Shown here in pieces: positions 35,562-44,954 of a DNA stretch of 64,000 nt. The notes below the pieces were generated by a model. The model was not told the origin of the DNA and searched no databases. It saw only the letters and a list, made by a program, of their open reading frames with translations. How positions within the stretch are numbered: the first letter of the stretch is position 1; each line of letters begins with the position of its first letter. The stretch covers positions 111,768-175,767 of the forward strand of contig CAVYNL010000013.1 of NCBI GenBank assembly GCA_963769845.1. The letters run 5' to 3'. The translations under genes and the position numbers were made by a program. The DNA comes from JBGQMW01 sp963769845 (GTDB lineage: Archaea > Thermoproteota > Bathyarchaeia > Bathyarchaeales > Bathycorpusculaceae).

Positions 35562-36784
35562 CTACTGGGTTTTCTGAGCCCAGAAGCTCTTTGAGTATTC
35601 TGCTAGGATGTTTTCGTACATGGTTTTGGTTTGTTGGGCGATCTTGTCCCAGTTGTATTTTTCTTGGACCTTGCGGTACGCGTTTGTTCGTATCGTGTTG
35701 GCGTATGCCTCATCTGTGAGTACCCTGTTTATGCCCCAGGCGAGTGATTCTGGATTCCCCGTGTAGACTTTGACGCCGTCGACGTCGTGGTTGACTATTT
35801 CGGATAGTCCGCCAGTGTCTGATACGACGACGGGGCTTTTTGCGGCCATGGCTTCTAGGGCTACGATGCCGAAGGGTTCGAAGAGGGAGGGGACGACTGA
35901 GACGTCGGCGCATCTTTGGAGCTTTCTGAGGGTTTCGTCGTCGAGGAAGCCTGTGAACATTACTTTGTGGGCGAGGCCCATGCCGTTTGCTAGGGTTGAT
36001 AGTTGGTCTTTCATGTAGCCGTTTCCGACGATGATGAATTTGGCGTTTGTTTTTTCGAGGACTTTGGGGGCGGCGTTGACGAGTACGTGTACGCCTTTTT
36101 CGTAGACTAGTCGTCCTACGAAGAGCACAATCTTCTCTTCGGGCAGCGCGTATTTGCTTCTGAACTGGGCTAGGCTTTCCTTGTTGTTTTTCGTGTAGAC
36201 TTCGAGCGTTTACGCCGTTGGGTATCATGACTAGCTTGTCCGGTGGGAGTCCGAAGGCCCATTTTACGTGTTGGACCATGTAGTCGCTGCAGCAGATGAC
36301 TTTCCAGGCTTCGTATGTCAGCCAGGCTTCGGTTTCGTGGATCATTCTTTCGTAGTCGAAGTGGATGCCGTTTCTGCGGCCGATTTCTGTTGAGTGCACG
36401 GTAGCGAAGAAGGGTTTCCTGAAACACGTGCTTAAGCCCGATTCCCGCGGTGGCGACGAGCCAGTCGTGCGCATGAAAAATGTCGATTTTGCCTCCGAGT
36501 TGGCGGGTGATGGCGGCGGCTTCTTTCTGCATGTTCATGTTCATGAGGTAAACCCAAGTTGCAAAGTCGGGTGAGGGGTTCTTGTAGCTGTCTATGCGGT
36601 AGACTTCGACTCCATCAACAGTTTCGTGTGCTGGTGCTCCGGGGAAGTCACATGTGACGACGTGGACTCTGACCCCGTTTCTTGCGAGATTCTTGCTTAG
36701 GTAGTAGATGTGGGCCGATATACCTCCGATCGTTCTAGGCGGGTACTCCCAGGCTAGCATCATGACGGAGAGGTCGCGGCTCAT
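35562..36784 (-). CDS. GT4-family glycosyltransferase, two frameshifts
   Basis: Retaining glycosyltransferase of the glycogen-synthase-like fold. N-terminal domain: MSRDLSVMMLAWEYPPRTIG, IDIFHAHDWLVATAGIGLKHVF; middle frame: KPFFATVHSTEIGRRNGIHF, YMVQHVKWAFGLPPDKLVMI, PNGVN; C-terminal frame: LEVYTKNNKESLAQFRSKYA, LPEEKIVLFVGRLVYEKGVH and the donor site FEPFGIVALEAMA. Joining the three frames requires dropping one base near 36421 and one near 36207; the result is a 406-residue protein of normal length with every family motif. The start overlaps the upstream half-size GT by four bases (ATGA). Last gene of the GH57 operon, probably glucan or trehalose-type synthesis; acceptor unknown. Confidence 0.85.
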
Positions 36785-37401
36785 TTGCTCTTCTCCAGGG
36801 CGGCTTTGTAGTTTTCTAGGATTTCTTCTGTGAGCTTGGATGGCTTTGAGGGGACTATTCCGATTTTTTCTGGTGGGACCTTGTACAGTCTGGTGGTCTC
36901 GTTTCGCATCCATTCGGATTTGACGAGGAGTCTTTCTGCTTCGTACGTGCCTAGCCATTCTATGCTTTTGATAGCCATGTTGAAGGGGCTGTTTGCGCCG
37001 TGTGAACGGTGTTCTTCTAGGCTTTCGATGGAGTAGATGAACGGTATGCCTAGACCTTTTTTGAGTGTGACGGCGGCGGGTATGAAGTGCCAGTCCTGTA
37101 CGTCTATGATGTCCACTTGCTTGTCATTGTTGTAGTAGATGTTCGCGGCTGCTCTCTCAACTTCCTGGTTGAGCGTGAGAACCCACGTTAAGACGCCGAT
37201 GTGTGTGCGAACAGGGTTTGTTACTCTGACGGTCTTGACGCCTTCGGGTTCCTCGTGCTCGCCCGTCAGATAATCGTCGTACGTGATGACACAGGTCTTT
37301 GTCTGGTTTTCGACGAGGTGCACTGCGAGGTTTTTCACGTAGCTTGCGAGTTGGCCTACGATCCTCGGTGGGTATTCCCATGAGAAGATTATGACCTGCA
37401 T
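36781..37401 (-). CDS. Half-size glycosyltransferase: N-terminal GT5/GT4 domain only
   Basis: 206 residues equal to the N-terminal Rossmann domain of a glycogen-synthase-like GT: MQVIIFSWEYPPRIVGQLAS, IIDVQDWHFIPAAVTLKKGL and GIPFIYSIESLEEHRSHGAN, ending YKVPPEKIGIVPSKPSKL. It stops where the second, donor-binding domain should begin, and the tail is a neat charged helix rather than a broken frame. The next gene (full GT) overlaps it by four bases, so both are made together; a regulatory or complementing subunit is a reasonable inference. Confidence 0.8.
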   Translation of the reverse strand: MQVIIFSWEYPPRIVGQLASYVKNLAVHLVENQTKTCVITYDDYLTGEHEEPEGVKTVRVTNPVRTHIGVLTWVLTLNQEVERAAANIYYNNDKQVDIIDVQDWHFIPAAVTLKKGLGIPFIYSIESLEEHRSHGANSPFNMAIKSIEWLGTYEAERLLVKSEWMRNETTRLYKVPPEKIGIVPSKPSKLTEEILENYKAALEKSK

Positions 37402-37411
37402 CGGGGTTTCA

Positions 37412-37663
37412 CTACGTGAAGAGTCCGCACACTTTGATTATTCCGCTTCCTGTCAGGTAGTAGCGCCTTTTTCCCTCGTTGTCGACGAAGCTTTCTGCAA
37501 AGCCTTGTTGCTTGTAACTGTCCAGTATCCTTTCCATCTCTCCTAGGTCGACCTGCATGACCTGAGAGAGTTCTTCGCTCCTGCGCGCCAAGTCGGGTGC
37601 GGTAGCGCACAGGTTGTGCAGTGTTTGAAGGATCTTCTCCGAGAGAGGTAGCTCTTCTCTCAC
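37412..37663 (-). CDS. Small winged-helix protein in the GH57/GT operon
   Basis: 83 residues: helices LSEKILQTLHNLCATAPDLA, SEELSQVMQVDLGEMERILD and YKQQGFAESFVDNEGKRRYY, then LTGSG, the pattern of a winged helix with a two-strand wing. GTG start. Placed between GH57 (77 bases upstream) and the half-size GT (10 bases downstream) in the same direction, it may control the operon. No ligand domain is present. Confidence 0.65.
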   Translation of the reverse strand: MREELPLSEKILQTLHNLCATAPDLARRSEELSQVMQVDLGEMERILDSYKQQGFAESFVDNEGKRRYYLTGSGIIKVCGLFT

Positions 37664-37740
37664 TATTCTTCACATCCAGTAAGCAGTTCAAACCCTATTT
37701 CTACGCGGGTTTTTCTTATAAAGGCATGTGCATATCCGCG

Positions 37741-39291
37741 TTAGAAGGACCGAGTTGACGTGCGCGTTTGGAGGCTCATTTGGGCGAATCTCTTCGTGAG
37801 GGTGTTGACGATGGTTTTTCTTAGCTGTTCGCCCTTGAGGTTGGCAAGGGTAATTTTCTTCAGTTGGTCGGCGAGCTTTCTGTCACGGAGCGACTCGTCC
37901 GCCCACTTTTCGAAGTCTCCTCGTTGTCCGTGGAATTCGAGCGACTTGAGGCTTGCCTCTCGGACGGCAGTGATGAGTCCTTTGAGGCTCCATGCCATCT
38001 TTCCCGTGTAGTACTTCTCGCCGACGCCCGTGTAGAACAGGAAGGGCTCGTCTGCGACGACAGCGGCGAGTCTTACTCTGTTTTCGAAGTCAAGGACTGC
38101 AGCTTGCGCTGTCACGAAGGCGTCGGTGGGCGTTCCGAAGGGGCTGAAGTAAGAGTGTACTTCTCCCGGCGTGCCGCCTGCGGTGAACATGTAGTAGAGG
38201 TGGTCGCTGGTTTGGAAGTAGCGCCACGTTTTCATGAATGTCTTGTCTTCCGTCTCCTTGACGAGGGGTTCCAGACGTCTGAGGGTTGTGTAGTATGCCC
38301 ATTGCATGGTGTTGCCGAGCCAGCAGCTTGCGTCTCTTTCGAGGTCTGCCCATGAGACTGTGCCGCCTAGTTCTGGGACATCTATTTCGCCTTGTGAGGG
38401 GTATTTTTCTGCCACTTCAGAAGGCGTGGCCATGTGGAGGTTCCACCATTTCAGGATCTCGCCGGGAAGGTATTTGAGGAAGTCGTGTATGCCCGTTTCT
38501 GGCCAGTGGTGTTCTCCGAAGGTTTCGTAGTCTGGGAAGATGTTGATGCAGTTGCCGGGCGTTGAGGCCAGCCAGCTCGCGTATTTGTCGGCGGTCAGCG
38601 GCCATTCGTTCCACCATCTGGCTGAGAACCTGAAGCCTATGTCGTCCGTGAGTTTGTAGTTGCGGAGGAAGACCTTGAGTTTCTTGGAGTCTTTGGGTGT
38701 GTAGAGGTAGTTGGGGGATTTTCCGTGCAGTATCCTCTCGACGCCTTCGGTATAGATGCCCTTGTAGCCAAGCTTCTCAACTGCTTTCGCGACGGCGTTG
38801 TTGTACAGAAGTTCCGTGTTCTCGAACACTTGGGGCACGTATCCCAGCAGGTCGCGCATCATCTGTCGGTGCAGCTTGACCTGTTCGATGAATTCCGTTC
38901 TTTCCGGGTACAGGCTTGCGAGCGAATGGAAGTAGGTTTGGCTAAGGAATTCTACGCGTCCTGTTTCGGCTAGCTGTTTGAAGGTTTCAAGAAGGTCCTT
39001 GCTGTATCTTTCGCACTGCTCCAAGAAAACGCCAGAGATGCTGAATGAAACCTTGGCTTCTTTCTTCCCGTGCTTGTACTTGTCGATAGTCTCGAGCAAG
39101 ATGCTGTTTGATGGAAAATAGCATTTTTTTCCTGCTCTCTCAAAAACCTCGCGGTTCGCAGCATCATCAAAATAGTAATCAAAAAACTCTTCCTTGCTCA
39201 CGTGCTTGAAGATCTTGTCTTCCCAGAAGAAGCCTTTCTTGATTCTGTGAGGTTGATGAACTTCAAACACGAAAACTACGTCTGTCACCAC
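37741..39291 (-). CDS. Glycoside hydrolase family 57 (alpha-amylase-like)
   Basis: GH57 enzyme acting on alpha-1,4-glucans. Conserved regions: VFEVHQPHRI (region 1), SQTYFHSLASLYPERTEF (region 2), FENTELLYNN with the catalytic Glu (region 3), NIFPDYETFGEHHW with the catalytic Asp (region 4), and SSWLGNTMQ-like CWLGNTMQWAYYTTL (region 5). About 516 residues from GTG 39291, which follows GAGGATG; a TTG at 39348 would add 19 residues, but an AAAATAAACG box lies in that stretch. No signal peptide, so it works inside the cell, presumably on glycogen made by the downstream GTs. First gene of a four-gene minus-strand operon. Confidence 0.92.
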   Translation of the reverse strand: MVTDVVFVFEVHQPHRIKKGFFWEDKIFKHVSKEEFFDYYFDDAANREVFERAGKKCYFPSNSILLETIDKYKHGKKEAKVSFSISGVFLEQCERYSKDLLETFKQLAETGRVEFLSQTYFHSLASLYPERTEFIEQVKLHRQMMRDLLGYVPQVFENTELLYNNAVAKAVEKLGYKGIYTEGVERILHGKSPNYLYTPKDSKKLKVFLRNYKLTDDIGFRFSARWWNEWPLTADKYASWLASTPGNCINIFPDYETFGEHHWPETGIHDFLKYLPGEILKWWNLHMATPSEVAEKYPSQGEIDVPELGGTVSWADLERDASCWLGNTMQWAYYTTLRRLEPLVKETEDKTFMKTWRYFQTSDHLYYMFTAGGTPGEVHSYFSPFGTPTDAFVTAQAAVLDFENRVRLAAVVADEPFLFYTGVGEKYYTGKMAWSLKGLITAVREASLKSLEFHGQRGDFEKWADESLRDRKLADQLKKITLANLKGEQLRKTIVNTLTKRFAQMSLQTRTSTRSF

Positions 39292-39499
39292 TTCATCCTC
39301 TGCGTTTTCATTATGGATGAGACGTTTATTTTTGATTTGCTGTTTCAACCCGCCGAAGTTATTGCGATCAACCGAAGACTTTGACTGAACCGTTTAGCGC
39401 AAAAGCTAAATGACACCATTGGGCCAAGTATTGTGAACGGAGAGACTTGTTTTCAATCAATCTGATTGAATGGGAGAAAAAGGCGGAGAGTCTTGGAAA

Positions 39500-41216
39500 A
39501 TGAAAGGAAGAGCGATCGTATTTTTGGTCTTGGTTGCGTTGTTTTCGGTCCTGATATTTCCCGCGAGCATTCTCTGCGGGAGCAGTGGATTATTATAGCG
39601 GCTCCAGATTTTCCCAGTCGCAGTCCGCCGTGGACTCGTGGCCGATGTTTCACCACGACCTGACGCACGCGTCAACAGGCGTACTGATGTGGAGTTTTCA
39701 GACAGGCAGCGGTTTGCATTCTTCTCCCGCTGTCGCTGACGACATGGTCTTCGCGGGCTCATGGGACGACAGGGTTTACGGTTTGAACGCTACGACGGGC
39801 GAGCAGGTGTGGAACTACACGACCGGCGACCAAGTGTGGTCTTCTCCCGCCGTGGCTGCCGGTTTGGTCTACGTGGGCTCAGATGACGGAAATGTTTATG
39901 GTTTGAATGTTTCTACAGGCGCTCTTATTTGGAACTACACGATCGGCGGTTCGGTGTGGTCTTCTCCTGCCGTCGCGTACGGCATGGTCTTTGCGGGGTC
40001 AGACAAGATTTACGCCTTGAACGCCACAACTGGCGCATACGTATGGAACTGCACAACCGGCGGCTTTGTGGATTCCTCTCCTGCTGTTGCCGATGGCAAG
40101 ATTTTCGTAGGCTCACGGGATCACAGTGTCTATGCTTTGAACGCCTCAACAGGCACGCCGATATGGCATTATGCAACGGGCGATATTGTGGCGTCTTCTC
40201 CTGCCGTTGCCGACGGCAGGGTCTTCGTAGGCTCGCTCGACGGCAAGGTTTATGCTTTCGGTCCTTTACCGATCGTGCAGACGTTTTCCGTGTCCTTCAC
40301 CGAGTCAGGCCTGCCTTCTGGGATGGGGTGGTGGGTTGACGTGAACGGTGACAACCGGTCCTCAGATTTGAGCGTGATAAGCTTCTCCCTGCCGAGCGGA
40401 ACGTATGCTTACAGTGCTGGTGCATTAGGGTACAGCGCTTCTCCGTTGGCGGATTCGGTAACCGTGAACGGGACGAACACAAACAAGCAGGTGACGTTCA
40501 TGCACATTCCAGAGTTTCCATTCTTGATCCTTCTGTCTCCGGGGAACGGGACGTTCAACGTGAGTGATGTTCCGCTGACCTTCACGGTGGACATGCCTAC
40601 CAGCTGGATTGGTTACAGCTTGGATGGCGGCGCAAGCACAACAGTAGCAGGAAATGCCACTATTGCGGTGTCAGAAGGATTTCATAATGTTGTAGTCTAT
40701 GCCAATAGCACGGCAGGCAATATGAGTACCTCCTCCAAGGTCTACTTCACAGTTGACGTGACGCCTCCTGAAGTAGTCAAGGTTTCTCAAGACCCGCCCA
40801 CAGCAAGCGTGCAGCCGAATCAGGAAGTGATAATCTCGGTCAACGCTACTGACCTGATAAGCGGCGTCAAGAGCGTCAGGCTGACGTACGGCACAAACAA
40901 CAGTGCTTTGACACTGGATTTTCCTATGGCCTTCAACCGTGCCTATGGTGTCTGGCAATACACGATCTGGGGCCAGCAGGCAGACACCCTCGTGAAGTAC
41001 AAGATAACAGCCTACGACAACGCGGGGAACAGCATAACAGATGACAACACAGGACAATACTATGTCTACACGGTTGTGATCCCAGAGTTTCCAACAGTCC
41101 TCGTCCCAGCCTTGTTCATGACAGCGACGCTTCTGGCAGCCACTATCCTGCAGAAGAGAGGGAATTTCAAGAAGAGAGACAATCGAAGATTGCAAAGGCT
41201 TCTCGCAGGTACATGA
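39500..41216 (+). CDS. Exported PQQ-type beta-propeller protein with C-terminal membrane anchor (one frameshift)
   Basis: About 571 residues once one G of the GGG at 39578-39580 is removed. The first frame (ATG 39500) gives a signal peptide, MKGRAIVFLVLVALFSVLIF, and breaks off at ILCG; the second frame carries the body. About five blades of roughly 38 residues repeat the pattern SSPAVADG.VFVGS.D..VYALNATTG..VW.Y.TG. A beta domain (FSVSFTESGLPSGMGWWVDV), an Ig-like region and a C-terminal IPEFPTVLVPALFMTATLLA helix followed by RGNFKKRDNRR complete it, resembling PEF-type sorting/anchor tails. Many N-glycosylation sites. A surface-displayed scaffold or sensor; no evidence for PQQ binding. Confidence 0.8.
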
Positions 41217-41448
41217 AATGCGAAGGGCACGCTAATTGTAGAATGAGCTTCGTTGTGAAAGACTTAAGACCATATACAACCATGATGCCACATGACAATG
41301 TTTCTTTTGGCGCGCGCTTTGATCTTGGGGAAAGCTATGGCGAAAGGCTGGTCTGCTTGAATTCCGCGCGCTCAAATCATAAATATGTGCGACACGCAAT
41401 TGCAGTGGTCGTCTTGAGTGGGTTAAGAATCTGACTGGGGGTTGCTAG

Positions 41449-42129
41449 ATGGGAGAGTTGACTATGGAAGACGTTTTTAAGGCTTTGGCGAAGCCGCTTC
41501 CTGATTTCGAGATAAAGCCTGGGAAGACAGCCTTGCTTCTGATTGACATTCAAAAGCTCGTGAGCTCGGAACCGTTGCTACAGGAGGCGCTGGATGCGGG
41601 GTTGCCTGAAAAACAAGTGAGGAAGGCTTTGCGAGAGTATGATCGAAGGGTCAAGGGAGCGGTGAAGAACGCGGGGAGGATACTGCAGGCCTGCAGGAAG
41701 AAAGGTTACGATATAGTTCATGTCAAGTTGGGGGCGCAGACCAGCGACCCCAGGCACACGGCGAAGATAAACAGAAAAGCCAATTTCATCGTGCCGATGG
41801 ACGCGGAGAAAGGCAGATTCTTCGATGAAGTGAAGCCCGCCCAGGGAGAACTGATCTTCCCGAAAACGAACGGTGGAGCATTCACGGGAACCAACCTAGA
41901 CTTCGTTCTGAGGAACATGGACATTGACAGCATCATAGTGACGGGATTCCTAACCGACCAATGTGTCCTCGCGACCGCAATCTGCGGCGCAGACATAGGA
42001 TACGACGTCCTCCTGGTTGAGGATGCATGCACAGGAACAACCAAAGAAAACCACGACGCGGTAATAAGAGTCGCAAGGGACGTGTTCCTAAAAGTCAAAC
42101 CAACCGCAGAACTCCTGCGAATCCTGTGA
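41449..42129 (+). CDS. Isochorismatase-family cysteine hydrolase
   Basis: 226-residue alpha/beta hydrolase with the family triad: Asp in LLLIDIQKL (about residue 33), Lys in the central IFPKTNGGAF segment, and the nucleophile Cys in GFLTDQCVLATA. The cis-peptide-forming V-T-G-F stretch precedes it. Members include nicotinamidases, N-carbamoyl hydrolases and others; the substrate is not evident. The start MGELTMEDVFKALAKP follows TGGGGGTTGC; ATG 41464 is possible. Convergent with arsM across copy B of the dispersed repeat. Confidence 0.85.
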   Translation: MGELTMEDVFKALAKPLPDFEIKPGKTALLLIDIQKLVSSEPLLQEALDAGLPEKQVRKALREYDRRVKGAVKNAGRILQACRKKGYDIVHVKLGAQTSDPRHTAKINRKANFIVPMDAEKGRFFDEVKPAQGELIFPKTNGGAFTGTNLDFVLRNMDIDSIIVTGFLTDQCVLATAICGADIGYDVLLVEDACTGTTKENHDAVIRVARDVFLKVKPTAELLRIL

Positions 42130-42185
42130 AAAAAACATAGTCAGATTCTCTGTACTTGCTTTCACGGTTCGGTACACACAAAGAG

Positions 42186-42207
42186 GGGATTGCGGGAGAT
42201 AGCTCCA
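42186..42207. repeat. Dispersed repeat, copy B (convergent intergenic)
   Basis: GGGATTGCGGGAGATA followed by GCTCCA; differs from copy A (26021-26042) at a single base, in the centre of the palindromic part. As with copy A it lies between two convergent stops, here those of the isochorismatase-like gene and arsM. Confidence 0.55.
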
Positions 42208-42247
42208 CTCCGGCGTGACTTCATCTTCTGTTAGGACTTCTGTCGTT

Positions 42248-43072
42248 CTATCCGATAGGCTTCATGCCGTAGACTTTGACGCTTTCAATCGCGTCTGCGA
42301 TGCTTCTCGCTGTTCTCGTGGCACTTTCGTTTTCTTTATGAGTGCTTTTGCGGTCGGGTCGTTTGCCATGTATTCGACTGGAAATCGTGTAGCCTCCATG
42401 ATTTTGACGTCTCTGGAAGCCCGCATCTCTTATGAGGCTTAGGTACAGGTCTTTCATTATTGCGCCTGAGAGGCAGCCTATGTATGCCTCAACACTCTTC
42501 TTGATTTCCGGTGGTAGCTTCTTCAGCAAGACGATGTCTGAAACCATGAGCCTCCCACCTGGTTTGAGCGCTCTGAATGCTTCTCTGAAAACCCGTGCCT
42601 TGTCTGGTGATAGGTTGATGACGCAGTTCGAGATTACTATGTCTGCCGTGTTGTCTGCGACTGGGAGGTTTTCGATCTCGCCGAGTCTGAATTCAACGTT
42701 GCCGTACCGGCTTTTTCGGGCGTTTTCTCTTGCTTTGTCGATCATCTCGGGCGTCATGTCTACGCCTATTACTCTGCCTTCTTCTCCTACTTTTTTTGCT
42801 GCGAGGAAGCAGTCGAGTCCGCCTCCTGAGCCTAGGTCCAAGACCGTTTCGCCCTTCTTGAGGGATGCAAATGCTATGGGGTTTCCGCATCCAAGACCCA
42901 GGTTAGCCTCAACTGGAACAGACGCAAGATCCTCTTCATTGTAGCCGATCTGTTTACTGATTTCTCTGCTCGGCGGAGAACTTCCGCAACAAGACTTGGA
43001 ACTGCGTGCCGTCTTTCTGGCTATTTTCGCGTAGCCTTCGCGCACGTTCTTCTTGATTTCTTCTTCTTTCAT
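42248..43072 (-). CDS. arsM: Arsenite methyltransferase (ArsM), with two compensating frameshifts
   Basis: SAM-dependent methylation of As(III). SAM-site motif VLDLGSGGGLDCFLAAK, GVDMTPEMIDKAR, and the arsenic-binding cysteines KSCCGSSP, LGLGCGNP and NCVINLSPDKARVF / AYIGCLSGA. The frame is open throughout, but residues between AGFQ and IADAIESVKVYGMKP (42300-42412) read as nonsense, while the +1 frame gives DVKIMEATRFPVEYMANDP and KALIKKTKVPREQREA, the expected family sequence. So there is one extra base near 42412 and one missing near 42300. ATG 43072 follows AGGTG; the frame also opens at TTG 43105. Downstream of an AbrB-like gene. Confidence 0.9.
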   Translation of the reverse strand: MKEEEIKKNVREGYAKIARKTARSSKSCCGSSPPSREISKQIGYNEEDLASVPVEANLGLGCGNPIAFASLKKGETVLDLGSGGGLDCFLAAKKVGEEGRVIGVDMTPEMIDKARENARKSRYGNVEFRLGEIENLPVADNTADIVISNCVINLSPDKARVFREAFRALKPGGRLMVSDIVLLKKLPPEIKKSVEAYIGCLSGAIMKDLYLSLIRDAGFQRRQNHGGYTISSRIHGKRPDRKSTHKENESATRTARSIADAIESVKVYGMKPIG

Positions 43073-43085
43073 TCTTGACACCTGT

Positions 43086-43325
43086 TTATTTGAAGGCTCC
43101 TTCAAGCAGAGGTCCGATGGACATCTTGATGGATGCCCCCAACGCTTCAGCTTTGACCATTACAATGCAGCATATTTCGCCGTCGCGTTCGCAGCCTATC
43201 AGTGCCAGTTTGTCTTCAGGCTTGATCCCGGCTTTTTCTCTGACATCCTTCGGCAGGACGATTTGTCCTTTTGAGTCGACCGTGACGATAGCGTCAACCT
43301 TGCAGCATTGATTGCCTTGCTTCAT
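43086..43325 (-). CDS. AbrB/SpoVT-fold transcriptional regulator
   Basis: 79 residues with the swapped-hairpin AbrB pattern VDAIVTVDSKGQIVLPKDVR, EKAGIKPEDKLALI. Cysteines at CCKV near the N-terminus and in GCERDGEICCIV could bind a thiophilic metal(loid) such as As(III), which fits the next gene, arsM, 13 bases downstream. It would be the operon's regulator. A TTTAAATA box on this strand lies at about 43359-43366, with TTCAGA repeats around it as possible operators. Confidence 0.8.
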   Translation of the reverse strand: MKQGNQCCKVDAIVTVDSKGQIVLPKDVREKAGIKPEDKLALIGCERDGEICCIVMVKAEALGASIKMSIGPLLEGAFK

Positions 43326-43659
43326 GAGCCTACCCGCAGATATAGCTCATTCTGAATATTTAAACTTATCTGAATTTTCTGATTTTTCCTACACCGCATT
43401 GGCTGACTTGCAAGGCCAAGGATGCTGCCTACGGATGCTCCACACGTACGGCAACTTTGAACCTGAAATATACTGACGTTAGAAAATCCTATTTCAGCTT
43501 CTGTGGCAGTAACCGTGGATGCTCAGTCGAGCTTGCTCCAACAGGTTTTCTGAGCAAATGCTTCCATCGCGCATGTTCATGACTAAACTTGTGCGCGTAT
43601 GTGTACTTCGTTTTCTGAGAGGAGACGCGGAGTCTCTGCTTGTGCATTCTTGTGCTGGT
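43326..43659. other. Intergenic region upstream of AbrB-arsM
   Basis: Contains the promoter of the abrB-arsM unit close to 43340-43375 (TTTAAATATTCAGA on the minus strand, with a second TTCAGA nearby). In the remaining 280 bases no gene, RNA or repeat is recognised; this stretch lies after the stop of pgk. Confidence 0.4.
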
Positions 43660-44888
43660 CTAGGTCTTTCTGGCCGCAGCCTGCTCCAACGCTGCCACGC
43701 CTGGCAGTTTCTTGCCCATGAGGAATTCTATGAGTGCGCCGCCCGCTGTGCTCACGTAGCTGATCTTCTTGGTCAGCCCGAACTCCTCTATTGCCGATAT
43801 CGTGTGTCCTCCGCCTGCAAGGCTGAAGGCTTTCGAGTCGGCGACTTCTTCCAGTATTCTTCTTGTGCCTAGCTTGAACTGGCTGTTCTCGTAAATTCCC
43901 ATAGGTCCACTTATCACGATTGACTTTGCCGATCGGATAGTCCTTGCATAACTTGCGACCGTCTTGGTTCCGATGTCACATATCGGATAACTCGTTGGCA
44001 ACTCGTTCAGGCTGACCTCTTTTCTTTTTCCACCAGCATCGACGGCCAGGTCTTCTGGCGTCATGATTTCCTCAGGGTATTTCTTGATAAGCTCCCTTAT
44101 GCCTGGAATGAATCCCATCAGCTCTTTCTTTTCCAGAAAGTCCATGTTGGGCTTTCCGAGGTCAATGCTCTTCGCCGCCAGAAACACCTGTGAAACGACC
44201 CCGCCTGTTAGCACGCAGGTTGCTATTTTCTTGTCGAGCACGTACTTGCTGATCTCCAGCGAATCATCCGCCTTGGCACCGCCGAAAATGAACACGCATG
44301 GTTTCTCAGGCTTTTCAAGCACTCTGCCGAGCGACTTGAGCTCCCGCTCCATTATCCTTCCAGCTACGCTGGGCAACACCGCCGTGAAACCCACCATGGA
44401 CGCGTGCGCCCTGTGCGCTGCCGCAAAAGCATCGTTCACAAACAAGTCCGCCAATGGAGCAAGATTCTTGACCAAATCCGTCTTTGCCTGCTCCTCCGGC
44501 GTCCCATCCTTCGTCTCGCCGGGAAGGTCCTGACGTTCTCAAGAACCAGTATCTCGCCGCTCCTCAAGCTCTTTATCGCGGCCTTGGCTTTTTCACCGTA
44601 GAGATCATCCACGTACTTCACGGGTTTGCGGAGGATCTTGCCCAGAATTTCCGCGTGCTGCTTCAGTGGGATAAAGTCCTGGTCGCCCCTTCGCCCCTGA
44701 TGTGCCAGGATGACAACCTTCGCTCCTTTTTCGGCAAGCTCCTTGATCGTTGTCTCGGCGTGAGCGCGGATCCTCGCGTCTTCCAAGACCTTCTTCGTTT
44801 TCGGGTCGATTGGCGAGTTAAAATCCACTCTTACAAGCACAGTCTTGTCCTTAACCTTGACGTCATCCAAAGTCAGAAACTTTGCCAT
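43660..44888 (-). CDS. pgk: Phosphoglycerate kinase (one frameshift)
   Basis: Transfers phosphate between 1,3-bisphosphoglycerate and ADP. N-terminal frame: VKDKTVLVRVDFNSPID, VVILAHQGRRGDQDFIPLKQ and LVLENVRTFP; the C-terminal frame resumes GETKDGTPEEQAKTDLVKNL and continues APLADLFVNDAFAAAHRAHA, FIFGGAKADDSLE, VISGPMGIYE and SLAGGGHTISAIEEF (nucleotide site). One base is missing at the GGG run 44521-44523; restored, the protein has about 409 residues, normal for archaeal PGK. ATG 44888 follows AAAGGAG. It lies 66 bases after gap in the same direction, forming a gap-pgk unit. Confidence 0.92.
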
Positions 44889-44954
44889 GATTTTTCACTC
44901 CTTTGTTTGACTAAAAGAAAATAGGAGAGATAGGCTGGTTTCGACAGTGATGGC

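Noticed and set aside
41213..41434. 73-codon open frame after the propeller gene
   Set aside because: Overlaps the stop of the previous gene and holds the next promoter region; composition is not protein-like.
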